A stretch of 64,000 bases of DNA from Sphingomonadaceae bacterium (GTDB taxonomy: Bacteria; Pseudomonadota; Alphaproteobacteria; Sphingomonadales; Sphingomonadaceae), in contig JACKKZ010000003.1 in assembly GCA_024236195.1 (NCBI GenBank), positions 434,001 to 498,000 of the forward strand, given 5' to 3'. The notes under the pieces were generated by a model. The model was not told the origin of the DNA and did no database searches. It was given only the letters and a program-made list of their open reading frames with translations. The position numbers and the translations under genes were made by a program. Numbering within the stretch: the first letter of the stretch is position 1; each line of letters starts with the position of its first letter. Positions 1 to 9,005 of this stretch are shown here, in pieces.

Positions 1-306
1 CATGCCCATCACGATCAGCCCCGGCGCAACGAATGTGGCGAAGGGCACACCCAGCACTTCGCGGCCAGAGCGGCCCAGCGCGACGGTGAAGATCACGAGG
101 AACAGCAGCGTCGTGACAGCCGGTGCCCAGACCGTCTGCGTCTGCACCTTCATGAAGCGGCGAACCTCTTTCTTGTAAAGGCTCATCAGCCCGATTCGGT
201 TGATCCCGTGGATCACCGCTTGCCCACGCGGGTGGAAACGGCTTTTATTTGCGGAATCGCTCCCCATATCGGGCGCATTGTCGATGGGTTGGGCTTGATC
301 GGCCAT
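1..306 (-). CDS. ABC-2 type transporter permease, N-terminal part (runs off the window start)
   Basis: The first 102 residues of a membrane permease are visible; the rest lies outside the window. The start is the ATG at 304-306 (protein begins MADQAQPIDN). After a hydrophilic N-terminus of about 40 residues comes the segment LYKKEVRRFMKV followed by a hydrophobic helix at about residues 59-78 and then FVAPGLIVMGM. This arrangement is typical of ABC-2 family permeases, which pair with an ATPase to export drugs or polysaccharides. The substrate cannot be told. It is divergent from gcrA, with about 80 bases between the starts. Confidence 0.8.
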   Translation of the reverse strand, partial: MADQAQPIDNAPDMGSDSANKSRFHPRGQAVIHGINRIGLMSLYKKEVRRFMKVQTQTVWAPAVTTLLFLVIFTVALGRSGREVLGVPFATFVAPGLIVMGM

Positions 307-387
307 GCCCACGCGCCTAGGGCCTTCCCCTTGCGCTGGCAAGCGCTGCGCCGCTCTGGCGCAAGGAATTAACGAACGGATTTGTGC

Positions 388-1092
388 ATGAGCTGGACCG
401 ACGAACGGATCGCAACGCTGAAGAAGATGTGGGAAGGCGGATCGACCGCCAGCCAGATCGCAGAAGAACTGGGCGGGGTCAGCCGCAATGCCGTGATCGG
501 CAAGGCGCACCGGCTTGGTCTCAAGTCGCGTCCGTCCCCGGTTAAGGCGAACGACAAGAAGAAAGCTCCGGCCAAGAAGTCTGCCGCACCGGCAGCCAAG
601 CCTGCGCCGAAAAGGCCAGCGGCGGCCCCGGTTGCCAAGCCCGCGCCCAAGGCGGCAAAGCCGGCTCCGGCACCGACGCCTGAACCCGCCCGCGCTGCCC
701 CGCCGCAGGCCAATGCAACCCCGTCGCAGCCGATTCCCAATCCGACGCCGGACCTGCCCAAGATCGTTTCTGTCGGCCCCGGTGGCTTCCTGCGCCAGGG
801 CCCCGGTGACCAGCAGGCCCCGATCCCCCCGGCCCCGCCGCGCCGCCTGGTGCCAGCTAAGCCGGATCCGTCTATCGCTGACAAGACCAGCCTGCTGGAC
901 CTGTCGGACAAGGTATGCCGCTGGCCGATGGGCCATCCGGGCGAGCCGGATTTCCACTTCTGCGGCGAAGCGGTGAACCCCGGCTTCCCCTATTGCGTGG
1001 ACCATTGCGGGCGGGCTTTTCAGGCCCAGCTGCCGCGCGGCGCGCGCCGTCCCCCTCCGCCGCTGCCCTTTGGCGGCCCGCGGGTTCGTTAA
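388..1092 (+). CDS. gcrA: GcrA family cell cycle regulator
   Basis: GcrA is an alphaproteobacterial transcription factor that acts with sigma-70 at methylated GANTC promoters to drive cell-cycle genes. The 234-residue protein begins MSWTDERIATLKKMW, the conserved N-terminal helix-turn-helix region (SRNAVIGKAHRLGL at about residues 33-46). A long Pro/Ala/Lys-rich linker follows, then the conserved C-terminal block with CRWPMGHP, FHFCGE and FPYCVDHC, rich in Cys and His. I chose the ATG at 388 because the family begins MSWT; an in-frame TTG lies two codons upstream. A hairpin follows the stop. Confidence 0.95.
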   Translation: MSWTDERIATLKKMWEGGSTASQIAEELGGVSRNAVIGKAHRLGLKSRPSPVKANDKKKAPAKKSAAPAAKPAPKRPAAAPVAKPAPKAAKPAPAPTPEPARAAPPQANATPSQPIPNPTPDLPKIVSVGPGGFLRQGPGDQQAPIPPAPPRRLVPAKPDPSIADKTSLLDLSDKVCRWPMGHPGEPDFHFCGEAVNPGFPYCVDHCGRAFQAQLPRGARRPPPPLPFGGPRVR

Positions 1093-1105
1093 GCGAAAAC
1101 ACTTG

Positions 1106-1145
1106 CCGGGTAAGCGATCCTTAACAAGGATTGCTCAACCCGGTT
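1106..1145 (+). terminator. Stem-loop downstream of gcrA, possible terminator
   Basis: A two-part stem: an outer CCGGGT/ACCCGG pair and an inner GCGATCCTT/AAGGATTGC pair around a 3-base loop. It lies directly after the gcrA stop. The T-tract is weak (GGTTTAAGG), so this may be an imperfect terminator or simply an mRNA 3' structure. Confidence 0.45.
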
Positions 1146-1173
1146 TAAGGAACGGGATGCTAACGGCGCAATT

Positions 1174-1563
1174 ATGCGACGTTATTTGCCTTGTGTATTA
1201 GGAATGCCCCTGCTCGCCGGATGCGGCGGCACTGGTGGTGGTTTGCCTGCCAATGCCACGGTTGAAGAGCGGGTGCTCTACACCGCGAATTCCATTGCGC
1301 CTGCGCTCCCCCGCCCCGCTGGTGACGGGACGCTGGTGCAGGTGACGCCAGAGGGCAAGGAAATGGTGCTGCATATCGAAATCGCCTTTGGCGGCCGGGT
1401 GCGCACCAATCCGACTGAAATGACCAAGACCTTCCGCCCGACCATCTGCAAGGACGAGGTCTATCGCGACCTGATCAAGCATGGCGGCGCCATTGGCCTC
1501 GACATAGTCGATCCCAAGACGCAACAACGCCTGCCCAAGGCCAGCATCGCCTATTGCGCATAG
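1174..1563 (+). CDS. Small putative lipoprotein of unknown function
   Basis: A 129-residue protein with a short lipoprotein signal: basic MRRY, a short hydrophobic stretch and the lipobox LLAGC with Cys at residue 17. Export and lipidation, probably to the periplasmic face of a membrane, are inferred from this. The mature part holds two cysteines (TICKDEVY and the penultimate C of AYCA) that could form a disulfide. I do not recognise a domain. It stands alone between gcrA and modA; the role is unknown. Confidence 0.75.
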   Translation: MRRYLPCVLGMPLLAGCGGTGGGLPANATVEERVLYTANSIAPALPRPAGDGTLVQVTPEGKEMVLHIEIAFGGRVRTNPTEMTKTFRPTICKDEVYRDLIKHGGAIGLDIVDPKTQQRLPKASIAYCA

Positions 1564-1605
1564 GGCGATAGACCGCCCCGATAGCGCTGTGTAAGGCAGG
1601 CGGTG

Positions 1606-2325
1606 ATGTTCGCCCGCCTGCTTATCCTCTCCCTTGCGGTGATGCTCTGGTCCTGCGCACCCACTTCGCCGAGGGGGCCGGTCGTGCTGGCTGCCGCGAG
1701 TATGCAGGAAGCGATAGGCGAGATTGCTGATAGCTGGGCAGCGCAAGGCCATGCCCGCCCGGTGCTCAGCTTTGCTGGCACCCCTGCCCTCGCCCGGCAG
1801 GTCGAAGCGGGGGCCCCCGCCGACCTGTTCATTGCCGCAGATGAGGCATGGATGGACGAGTTGGAGCGCAAGCAGTTGCTCAAGCCGGGAAGCCGCCGCG
1901 TGATTGTTGGCAATGCGCTGGTGCTCGTGGCCCCCGCCACCAAGGAAACAGGCGGCAACCGGCTGGCCATGGCAGATCCGAACGCCGTGCCCGCCGGACG
2001 ATACGGCAAAGCGGCACTGGAAAGTCTCGGCCTGTGGGAAGAGGCGAGGAACCGCATCGTCCCCACCGAAAATGTCCGCGCTGCACTGGCGCTGGTGGAA
2101 CGGGGCGAGGTGGCGCAGGGGCTGGTCTATGCCAGCGATGCGGCGGCATCGCGTAAGGTGAGGGTCTTGCAAGCCCTCCCTGCTTCATCGCATCCACCCA
2201 TCCGCTATCCGCTGGCGGTGTTAAGCAGCTCCACCCATGCCGATGCTGGCGCGCTGGCAGACTTCATCGCCGGGCCAGAAGGACAAGCGATCCTGCAACA
2301 GCACGGGTTCCGGCCCGCGCCATGA
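1606..2325 (+). CDS. modA: Molybdate ABC transporter, periplasmic substrate-binding protein
   Basis: ModA captures molybdate (or tungstate) in the periplasm and delivers it to ModB. The protein of about 239 residues begins with a hydrophobic leader ending LWSCAP, which resembles a lipobox, so it may be a membrane-tethered binding protein. Family features are LAAASMQEAI at the first oxyanion-binding loop, FAGTPALARQ, AGAPADLFIAAD and the C-terminal FIAGPEGQAIL. GTG 1603 and ATG 1606 are adjacent candidate starts; I chose the ATG. The stop overlaps modB by four bases (ATGA), so the two are translationally coupled. Confidence 0.93.
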   Translation: MFARLLILSLAVMLWSCAPTSPRGPVVLAAASMQEAIGEIADSWAAQGHARPVLSFAGTPALARQVEAGAPADLFIAADEAWMDELERKQLLKPGSRRVIVGNALVLVAPATKETGGNRLAMADPNAVPAGRYGKAALESLGLWEEARNRIVPTENVRAALALVERGEVAQGLVYASDAAASRKVRVLQALPASSHPPIRYPLAVLSSSTHADAGALADFIAGPEGQAILQQHGFRPAP

Positions 2326-3020
2326 GTTTTCTCACCACAACAGAATGGGCCATCCTCGGCCTCTCGCTGAAGGTCAGCCTGGTTGCTATCGCCCTGACCC
2401 TGCCCGTCGCCTATGCGCTGGCATGGTTGCTGGCGCGGCGGCGCTTTCCGGGGCGGATGCTGCTCGATGCACTGGTGCATTTGCCGCTGGTGGTGCCACC
2501 GGTGGTGACAGGCTGGCTGCTGCTCGTCCTGTTCGGGCGACAAGGCCCGATCGGCAGCGTGCTGCAGGACTGGTTCGGCCTCTCGCTCACCTTCCGCTGG
2601 CAAGGTGCGGCGCTGGCAGCCGCAGTCATGGCCTTGCCGCTGATGGTGCGGGCAATGCGCCTTTCCATCGAAGCGGTGGACCGCAAACTGGTCGGCGCGG
2701 CACGCAGCCTCGGCGCGTCGCGCTGGCGGGCCTTCCTGACCATCACCCTGCCGCTAAGCCTGCCCGGAATCCTGGCGGGGGCCGTGCTCGGCTTTGCCCG
2801 CTCCATCGGCGAATTTGGCGCGACCATCACCTTTGCCGCCAACATCCCGGGCGAGACGCAGACCTTGCCGCTGGCGATCTATTCCGGGCTGCAAATCCCC
2901 GGCATGGAAAGCGAAGTGACCCGGCTTGCCTTGCTGTCCATCGCTTTGTCGCTGCTGGCCCTGCTCGCCAGCGAATGGCTGGTCCGCCGCTCGCAAGGGA
3001 GCCGTGCGCATGTCCTTTGA
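2322..3020 (+). CDS. modB: Molybdate ABC transporter permease
   Basis: A 232-residue inner-membrane permease forming the molybdate channel with ModA and ModC. It has hydrophobic helices throughout and the permease EAA motif, here GAARSLGASRWRAFLTITLP, which docks on the ATPase. GFARSIGEFGATITFAANI is the conserved block after it in ModB/CysU-type permeases. It overlaps modA by 4 bases upstream and modC by 11 bases downstream, so modABC is one operon. Confidence 0.95.
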   Translation: MSFLTTTEWAILGLSLKVSLVAIALTLPVAYALAWLLARRRFPGRMLLDALVHLPLVVPPVVTGWLLLVLFGRQGPIGSVLQDWFGLSLTFRWQGAALAAAVMALPLMVRAMRLSIEAVDRKLVGAARSLGASRWRAFLTITLPLSLPGILAGAVLGFARSIGEFGATITFAANIPGETQTLPLAIYSGLQIPGMESEVTRLALLSIALSLLALLASEWLVRRSQGSRAHVL

Positions 3021-3621
3021 CATTGCAATAGGACTGAAGCGCGGGGATCGCAGCATCGCCTGCACCATCGCCAGCGAAGCGAAGCTGGTCGCGCTGACTG
3101 GTCCGTCCGGCGCAGGCAAGACCAGCATGCTCGACGCGATTGCCGGGCTGCTGCCACCGGCCAGCGGGCATATCAGGATCGGTGACGCCGTACTGTTCGA
3201 CAGTGCACAGAGGATCAACCTGCCGCCAGAACAGCGCGGGGCAGGCTATGTCTTCCAGGACCTGCGACTGTTCCCCCACCGCCGTGTCCAGGCCAATTTG
3301 GCCTATGGGATGAGCCAGAATAGCTGGATCAGCGTTGACGAAGTGATATCATTACTTGATATCGAAAATCTGCTTGATCGCTGGCCTGCGACGTTGTCAG
3401 GCGGCGAAGCGAAGCGCGTTGCGATCGGCCGGGCGCTACTTTCCGGCCCGCGTTTCCTGCTGCTGGACGAACCGCTGGCATCGCTTGACCCGGCGCGCGG
3501 GAAGGAAATCCTGCGTTTGGTGGAACAAATCCGTGACGAACTCGCGATTCCGATCCTCTATGTCAGCCACGACGCCAGCGAAGTCGCGCGGCTGACTGAC
3601 ACCGTGATATCAGTCACCTAG
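3010..3621 (+). CDS. modC: Molybdate ABC transporter ATP-binding protein, short form without TOBE domain
   Basis: The ATPase that powers ModB. The 203-residue protein contains Walker A GPSGAGKT, the Q-loop region VFQDLRLFPH, the signature LSGGEAKRVAIGRAL, Walker B LLLDEPLASLD and the switch His in YVSHD. It ends directly after the nucleotide-binding domain (DTVISVT). The usual ModC continues for about 150 residues into a TOBE/MOP molybdate-binding domain, which is missing here. The start ATG at 3010 lies inside the modB end. The 3' end overlaps the stop of the convergent SDR gene by four bases. Confidence 0.92.
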   Translation: MSFDIAIGLKRGDRSIACTIASEAKLVALTGPSGAGKTSMLDAIAGLLPPASGHIRIGDAVLFDSAQRINLPPEQRGAGYVFQDLRLFPHRRVQANLAYGMSQNSWISVDEVISLLDIENLLDRWPATLSGGEAKRVAIGRALLSGPRFLLLDEPLASLDPARGKEILRLVEQIRDELAIPILYVSHDASEVARLTDTVISVT

Positions 3622-4499
3622 GATTTCGGCCCGCCGGTCGCCATCAGCTGCTTGACCATTTCGCGACGCAGGTTCTCGAACTCGATCCGCTCTGGCGGTG
3701 GGTCCTGCTCCGGGAATGCAGATTCCAATTCGCGGTGCCGCTCGATCACTTCGGGCAAGAATTCGCGGTTGGTGAAAATGTAGAACCGGTTTTCGCGGAT
3801 CGCCTCCAGCACTGCGGCACCCGTATCATTCGGGTCGATGGCGTTGAGCATCGCGTTCCACAAAGTACGGGTGAAATCATCTGCCTCGGCCCATGCAGGG
3901 GAATCCGGCTCAGGCACCGGGACAATCGCGGTGCGGGTTGCACCGGGGAAAAGGCAGGAGACGCCGATCCCCTGCGGCGCCATCTGGATGCGCAGGCTCT
4001 CGGCAAATCCGCGCACGGCATATTTGGCCGTCGAATAGGCTGCCAAGCCCGGCAACGGCACGATCCCCGCCATCGAACTGGTGATGACCACATGGCCACC
4101 CTCGCCCTGCACCTTGATCTGCGGCAGCGCCAGTTTGACCGCGTTGATCACCCCGCCAAGATTGACGGAGATCGAGCGGTCCCAATCGTCAAAGTCCTCG
4201 CTGTCGGCCACGCCGCCGCCGCCCGTCCCGGCATTCGCGCAGAGGATGTGCAGCCCGCCAAACGCCTCCACGCAATCCGCCACCGCACCGTGCATATCAC
4301 CCCGGTCGGAGACATCAGTCTTGCGCAGCAGCACGCCGTTGGAGCCTGCTAGTTCGGCACGGGCCTGCTCGATATGCTGATCGTTCCAGTCCGCAAGGCA
4401 GACCTGCATCCCGGCGCGCAGGAAATTGCGCGCCATGCCCAGGCCTATCCCGCTCGCACCGCCGGTAATCAGTGCGGTCTTGCCGGCGAAGTCCTGCAT
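3618..4499 (-). CDS. SDR family NAD(P)-dependent oxidoreductase
   Basis: A 293-residue short-chain dehydrogenase. It has the cofactor-binding GGASGIGLG motif near residues 13-21, the ANAGTG (NNAG-equivalent) motif, and the catalytic Ser plus YSTAK (Tyr-x-x-x-Lys). An extended C-terminal tail (EQDPPPERIEFENLRREMV) goes beyond the core fold. It is the second gene of a pair: its ATG shares a base with the upstream SDR stop region, so the two are probably co-translated. Substrate unknown. Confidence 0.9.
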   Translation of the reverse strand: MQDFAGKTALITGGASGIGLGMARNFLRAGMQVCLADWNDQHIEQARAELAGSNGVLLRKTDVSDRGDMHGAVADCVEAFGGLHILCANAGTGGGGVADSEDFDDWDRSISVNLGGVINAVKLALPQIKVQGEGGHVVITSSMAGIVPLPGLAAYSTAKYAVRGFAESLRIQMAPQGIGVSCLFPGATRTAIVPVPEPDSPAWAEADDFTRTLWNAMLNAIDPNDTGAAVLEAIRENRFYIFTNREFLPEVIERHRELESAFPEQDPPPERIEFENLRREMVKQLMATGGPKS

Positions 4500-5359
4500 C
4501 AGATCGAATCCCCTTCGCCGAACTGGATCTCGGAATCCGGCGTCGCTGCCAGAACCGCCTCTGCACGGGCACGCATATGGTTCTTGAAGATGCCGTGGGT
4601 GACGATGTAGGTCGTATCCTCGAGGATACCCTTGGCGACCATTTCGCCCACTTCCTCAGCTTCCATCCACCAATCAGCCACTTCGCGTTGCGAGAGCTGC
4701 GCCTCGCTGGAAACGAAGCCGCTGCCTTCGCGCAAATGCTCTGGTCGGTTCTGGCCGGTTTCGTGGATGTTGGACTTAATTGGGCCGGGCAGCAGGATCG
4801 AAACGCCAATCCCGACCGCACCGAGGTCTGGCTTCACCGCTTCGCAATAATGGCACACTGCGGCTTTGCTGGCGGCATATATCGCCATTGTGCCCGGCAT
4901 GACCACTTCAGCAGCGAGGCTGGCGGTGGAGACGATATGTCCGCCACGGCCATGTTCGACCATTTGCGGGAGGAAGGAGACGAAACCGTTGATCACCCCG
5001 CCAAGGTTCACGCCGATGCCGAAATCATAATCAGCATAAGTGGCAGAGAGCACCGGACCCTCCGGCCCCACCCCGGCATTGTTGACGAGAATGTCGATCC
5101 CGCCAAAATCGCGCTGCATCTGCTCCGCCGCCTTTGCATAGGCCTCGCGCCGGGTCACATCGAGCAGCATGGACGAGACCTGGTTGGAGCGCCCGGCCCC
5201 GGCAACTTCCTCCAGGGCTTTCTCAATATGGTCAGGTCGCAAGTCGGCGATCATCACTTGCGCCCCGCGCGCGGCCAGCACCTTGCTGATGCCCAGCCCG
5301 ATCCCGCTGGCCCCGCCGGTGACGAATGCCGTCTTGCCTTCAAATGTGGTGATACCCAT
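4499..5359 (-). CDS. SDR family NAD(P)-dependent oxidoreductase
   Basis: A 286-residue paralogue of the next gene downstream. It begins MGITTFEGKTAFVTGGASGIGLG, with NNAGVGPEG and YAASKAAV as the NNAG and catalytic Tyr/Lys motifs. I chose the ATG at 5357-5359 because GGAGAGGA lies just upstream; the longer frame opens at a TTG five codons earlier. The tandem pair of similar dehydrogenases suggests a duplication, perhaps acting on related alcohols or hydroxyacyl substrates. The actual substrate cannot be read from sequence. Confidence 0.9.
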   Translation of the reverse strand: MGITTFEGKTAFVTGGASGIGLGISKVLAARGAQVMIADLRPDHIEKALEEVAGAGRSNQVSSMLLDVTRREAYAKAAEQMQRDFGGIDILVNNAGVGPEGPVLSATYADYDFGIGVNLGGVINGFVSFLPQMVEHGRGGHIVSTASLAAEVVMPGTMAIYAASKAAVCHYCEAVKPDLGAVGIGVSILLPGPIKSNIHETGQNRPEHLREGSGFVSSEAQLSQREVADWWMEAEEVGEMVAKGILEDTTYIVTHGIFKNHMRARAEAVLAATPDSEIQFGEGDSI

Positions 5360-5475
5360 CGCTATCCTCTCCAACTCAATTTGTAAGTGATACTGACTAA
5401 ATCAGTGCATTGAGTCCATGGGCACGCGCGTTACGTTGCAGGTCGCAACGAATGATTCTTTGGGGGAGACCACCC

Positions 5476-6006
5476 ATGCCACTTAGCCTGCACGCCGCCT
5501 TTGTCCCGTCCGCCCTGCAAATGATCGGCACCACCCGACACCTGGTTGATAAGGGCGAGGAATGGTGCGCGGCCAATTCCGTGGCAGACTGTGACCTGAT
5601 CGGCTGCCGCCTGATCGACGACATGTTCGCCTTTGATTACCAGGTGAAAAGCGTGGCGGTGCATACCGCCGGGGCTGTTGCCGGAGCCAAGGCAGGCGAA
5701 TTTGCCCCCGACCTGAACGATCCGCCGAACAGCTTTGACGGGTTGCGGGCCAAGCTGGATGAAGCGACCGCTAAGTTGGAAGCCCTCACGGTTGACGAGT
5801 TGGAGGGATTGATGGGCCAGAACGTCAACTTTGTGTTCAGGGGCAAGACCATCATGAGCTTCACAGCAGAAGATTTCCTACTGAGTTTCAGCCAGCCCAA
5901 TTTCTATTTCCACGCCGCCACCGCCTACGACATCCTGCGGATGAAAGGCGCGCAAGTGGGCAAGGTCGATTTTCTGGGCCGCATGCGCGGAACACGACCG
6001 GCTTGA
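5476..6006 (+). CDS. DUF1993 family protein
   Basis: A 176-residue protein that begins MPLSLHAAFVPSALQMI, which is the start pattern of DUF1993 proteins, a DinB-like four-helix family of unknown function. GGGGAG at about 5462-5468 supports the ATG at 5476 over starts further upstream. The C-terminal FSQPNFYFHAATAYDILR is also characteristic. There is no signal peptide or membrane helix. It stands alone between oppositely oriented genes. Confidence 0.85.
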   Translation: MPLSLHAAFVPSALQMIGTTRHLVDKGEEWCAANSVADCDLIGCRLIDDMFAFDYQVKSVAVHTAGAVAGAKAGEFAPDLNDPPNSFDGLRAKLDEATAKLEALTVDELEGLMGQNVNFVFRGKTIMSFTAEDFLLSFSQPNFYFHAATAYDILRMKGAQVGKVDFLGRMRGTRPA

Positions 6007-6007
6007 C

Positions 6008-6727
6008 CTACTCCGCCCCGGCCAGCAGGAAAACCACCGTGCCGCGATAGTCCGGATCCTCCGCCAACCCCGGCGGGGCCTGCCATTCACCACCTTCGAC
6101 CACGGCTATGCGATAGGGCATGGGCAGGTCTCGCAGGCTGGCAAGATAGGCTTCGTATCCGGGTATCGTGTGGCGGCCCTGATAGGTCTGGATGACGACT
6201 TCATCCACCGTGCCCGCCAATGCCACCAGCGCCGCCGGGTCACCATTCGCGCTCCAGTCCATCAGCCCGGTGATGGACAGGCGATAGCGCGATGGCATGT
6301 GCCGTCGCAGTTGCGAAAGGAAGGCGGCGTAATCCTCCAGCCCCTGCGTCGCGGAATCAAAGTCTATCTGTAGTCCAACAAGGTTAGATGACCGGTCCCA
6401 GCGCGCCAGCTCACGGTCGATCTGCGCCTGGACACCCGGTCCCCAAGCGAGCGTTTCGACACGCACCACCAGCCATATCTCCGCATCCTCGACGCGTGGC
6501 GGTGGCCGCAGGGAAACAAAGCTGTCCGGATCGCGCGCACGCACTTCACCTGCAAGAGCATACACGGTGGTGGCGCTCTCCAATTCGGGCGGCGGCTTGA
6601 CCCCGGCCCAAAGAAAGAACGCCTCATGCCCTGCCGCTTCCACGCGCGCCGGAGCCTCCGCCTGCCGCTCACATCCGGCGAGCAGCAGCGCAGTGCCTAC
6701 CAGTAATATTTGAGCGATTTTGCCCAT
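6008..6727 (-). CDS. DUF3142 domain lipoprotein
   Basis: A 239-residue protein with a lipoprotein signal (hydrophobic stretch ending LLLAGC, Cys at about residue 19). The mature part has LVGLQIDFDSATQGLEDYAAFL and LSITGLMDWS, which fit the glycoside-hydrolase-like barrel of DUF3142 proteins; the family assignment is from recall. Its start overlaps the end of the upstream exported protein by 31 bases, so the two are probably one transcription unit. Function unknown; a carbohydrate-active role is only a guess. Confidence 0.82.
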   Translation of the reverse strand: MGKIAQILLVGTALLLAGCERQAEAPARVEAAGHEAFFLWAGVKPPPELESATTVYALAGEVRARDPDSFVSLRPPPRVEDAEIWLVVRVETLAWGPGVQAQIDRELARWDRSSNLVGLQIDFDSATQGLEDYAAFLSQLRRHMPSRYRLSITGLMDWSANGDPAALVALAGTVDEVVIQTYQGRHTIPGYEAYLASLRDLPMPYRIAVVEGGEWQAPPGLAEDPDYRGTVVFLLAGAE

Positions 6728-8838
6728 TTGCTGCCCGGATAGCGCTTTTTAAGCTCGTTGAACCATGCAGCCCGAGTGCTGACCGGCACCTCTTCACCGC
6801 CGCAGCTGTTGTTGCCGCTGGGGCCATAGCACCACACGCCGCGATAGAGGGCATAGGCGCGGTCCTCCGCACTGGCGGTCTTGTTGGCGATGATCTGCTG
6901 GTAAAAGCTCTGGCGCGGGATTTCCTTGCCGGTGAAGCCCGGCTGGAAGCTCCCCAGCGAACCCTCGTCCCGCTCAAAATCACCGATATAATCAAAGCCG
7001 TTGAGGCGATAGAAATCACCGAGGCAGAGCATGGCTGAGCTGTCCTTCGGGTTCTTCGCCAGCGTGGCAACCGTCTGCTTGAGCGAGGGACAGGGATAGC
7101 CGTCAGACACCTCGCCCTTTGCAAACACGCCGATGGAAACAGCCTCAGCGCGCAGGAAACCATCCTTGAAGCCATCGGTCGGCGCATCAGCAGGCAGCAG
7201 CGGCAGGTCGCGCAGGAAGCCCGCAAATTGCCCGTAATAAAGCTGTTTGCGCATCAGCGTGAACAGCGCGACCTCGCGCACCATCTTCGCTTCGCTGCCA
7301 TCCCTGGCGATCCGGCGCAGCAGATCAGGGCCCGTCGAGTTTTCCGCCAGCACCAGCCGGATCGAGGGATCGGTGATCGGCGAGCCTTCGGCAAAGACCT
7401 GCTCCACCTTGCCACGCCGTTCCCAATTGAGCGCCAGCGCCAGTTCCACCAGCGGGCGCTGGTAGAGCTCATCCGCCCCGGCCAGCATATCCTGCCAGAA
7501 GCCAGCCTCATTCACATCCTTGCGCTGGGCGAGCGCCATGCCGCGCAGAAACTGGCGGCTGAATTGCAACGGGGTGAAACTCTCCTGCCGCGCCGCATCG
7601 GGGATCAATTCCAGCACCCGGCGATAATCCTTCGCCACGTAATAGGCATGATTGGCGAGCAGGAAGCTGTGGAGGTCGGGACGATCCTTGAAGATCGGCG
7701 CCTGTGCTTCCAGCGCTTCCAGCGACAGAGCGGGCGGTTCCTCGTCCCATTCGTAGGTTCGCATCATCCGCAGGTCGATTGTCGCCACCAGCAGCGGATC
7801 AGTAAACTCCGACGGGTCGGTATTATAGTCGATCAGCTTGCGATCCGCCTCTTCTATGATCGAAACTGCGGCGTAACTGCCGAGGTCAGCCGTGTTGAGC
7901 TGGCTGGAATAGATCGCTGCCAGCGCCGCCTTGTCGCCGGAGAGCCACAGGGCACGCCGCTTCAGGCCGGTGGCTGAGGACGCATAGCGCCCTTCCGGAT
8001 AGGCTTTCAGGTAATCTTCCAGCAGCACCAGCGCCTGTTTCGCAGGCTCCTTGGCGGTGGCATCGTTCCCTTCGAAAAAGCCCCATTTGTCGAAGGCTGG
8101 GGCAATCGCTTCATTCAGGGCAACACGGGCGAGCATGTAGCGGGATGTTTCTGCGACCCAGCCTTGCGACGATCCGGTCAGCGCGCGATAGCCCTCGCGC
8201 GCTGCCTCCCATTCTTCCGCGTAAAATGCGTTGGAAGCCTTGAGGTAGGAGAAATAATCGCGTCCGGCAGAGCTGCTGATACCCTCTGGCCAATGCGGTT
8301 GGCCGGGGCGTTCCACCTTGGACGGGTCAAACGCGTCATAGACTTCCTGCATTCCGTCACAGGTCGCGCCGACGGCCTTGCGTGCATCGAGCAGCGCCCT
8401 GGCCTCTGCCCCCTTGATCGCTCCGGCGCTTTCGACTGCGCGGGTAAAGCCCAGCGTCCCGCCGGGATAGGAAACGCAGCGAGAACCATAAAAGGAGTTG
8501 CTGTCCTCAACATCAGCAGGCGCAGCAAGAAATGCCTGCTTGAAGATACCCCAGTCGAAATAGCTGTGGCCATAGCTGCCATCCCAGCTGTCAATCTCCG
8601 GATAGGCGCTCTTGCCTGCAGTCACACCGCGCGCATCGCGCAGCAGGTAGACAAGGTTGATCCGAGTATCATTGCCAGGAGCAATCGCTGCATAGCTGGA
8701 ACAACCCAGCTCCGGGTTCTCAAGGTTCCAGCTGGGCCAGCAACCATAATCACCGCTCGCCCCGGCAGGGACCGCAAGCCCTGCCAACACCGCACCCGTC
8801 GCCCCACCTGCCAGCCGCACCAATTTCCGATACCGCAT
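6697..8838 (-). CDS. Large exported protein of unknown function, probably helical-repeat
   Basis: A 713-residue protein with a Sec-type signal peptide (MRYRKLVRLAG... ending PAGASG). The body looks like a chain of alpha-helical, TPR-like repeats (for example EEWEAAREGYRALTG and EPAKQALVLLEDYLKAYPEGRYAS), suggesting a periplasmic or surface scaffold. I chose the ATG at 8838 because GGAGG sits nine bases upstream; an ATG three codons earlier abuts that GGAGG and is less likely. It is followed by, and overlaps, the DUF3142 lipoprotein gene. No enzyme motif was recognised. Confidence 0.8.
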   Translation of the reverse strand: MRYRKLVRLAGGATGAVLAGLAVPAGASGDYGCWPSWNLENPELGCSSYAAIAPGNDTRINLVYLLRDARGVTAGKSAYPEIDSWDGSYGHSYFDWGIFKQAFLAAPADVEDSNSFYGSRCVSYPGGTLGFTRAVESAGAIKGAEARALLDARKAVGATCDGMQEVYDAFDPSKVERPGQPHWPEGISSSAGRDYFSYLKASNAFYAEEWEAAREGYRALTGSSQGWVAETSRYMLARVALNEAIAPAFDKWGFFEGNDATAKEPAKQALVLLEDYLKAYPEGRYASSATGLKRRALWLSGDKAALAAIYSSQLNTADLGSYAAVSIIEEADRKLIDYNTDPSEFTDPLLVATIDLRMMRTYEWDEEPPALSLEALEAQAPIFKDRPDLHSFLLANHAYYVAKDYRRVLELIPDAARQESFTPLQFSRQFLRGMALAQRKDVNEAGFWQDMLAGADELYQRPLVELALALNWERRGKVEQVFAEGSPITDPSIRLVLAENSTGPDLLRRIARDGSEAKMVREVALFTLMRKQLYYGQFAGFLRDLPLLPADAPTDGFKDGFLRAEAVSIGVFAKGEVSDGYPCPSLKQTVATLAKNPKDSSAMLCLGDFYRLNGFDYIGDFERDEGSLGSFQPGFTGKEIPRQSFYQQIIANKTASAEDRAYALYRGVWCYGPSGNNSCGGEEVPVSTRAAWFNELKKRYPGSKWAKSLKYYW

Positions 8839-8920
8839 GAATCGCATCCTCCAATCCAGACGGTGCAGTGTCCCGCCCCCGCTGAAAAAGAGCAAGGCCA
8901 TAGGTTCGGTTTGTATGCAA

Positions 8921-8953
8921 AAGAAAGGGGCTGCGGGTTCGTGCCCGCAGCCC
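8921..8953 (-). terminator. Rho-independent terminator of pnp
   Basis: A 10-bp perfect stem (GGGCTGCGGG with its complement) around a 6-base loop at 8928-8953. On the minus strand it is followed by a T-rich stretch (TTTCTT). It lies between the pnp stop and the next minus-strand gene. Confidence 0.8.
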
Positions 8954-9005
8954 TCTCCTCTCCAACACGTGGAGTCGCCCCCGCCCGAAGGCGGAGAGCG
9001 CCTGA

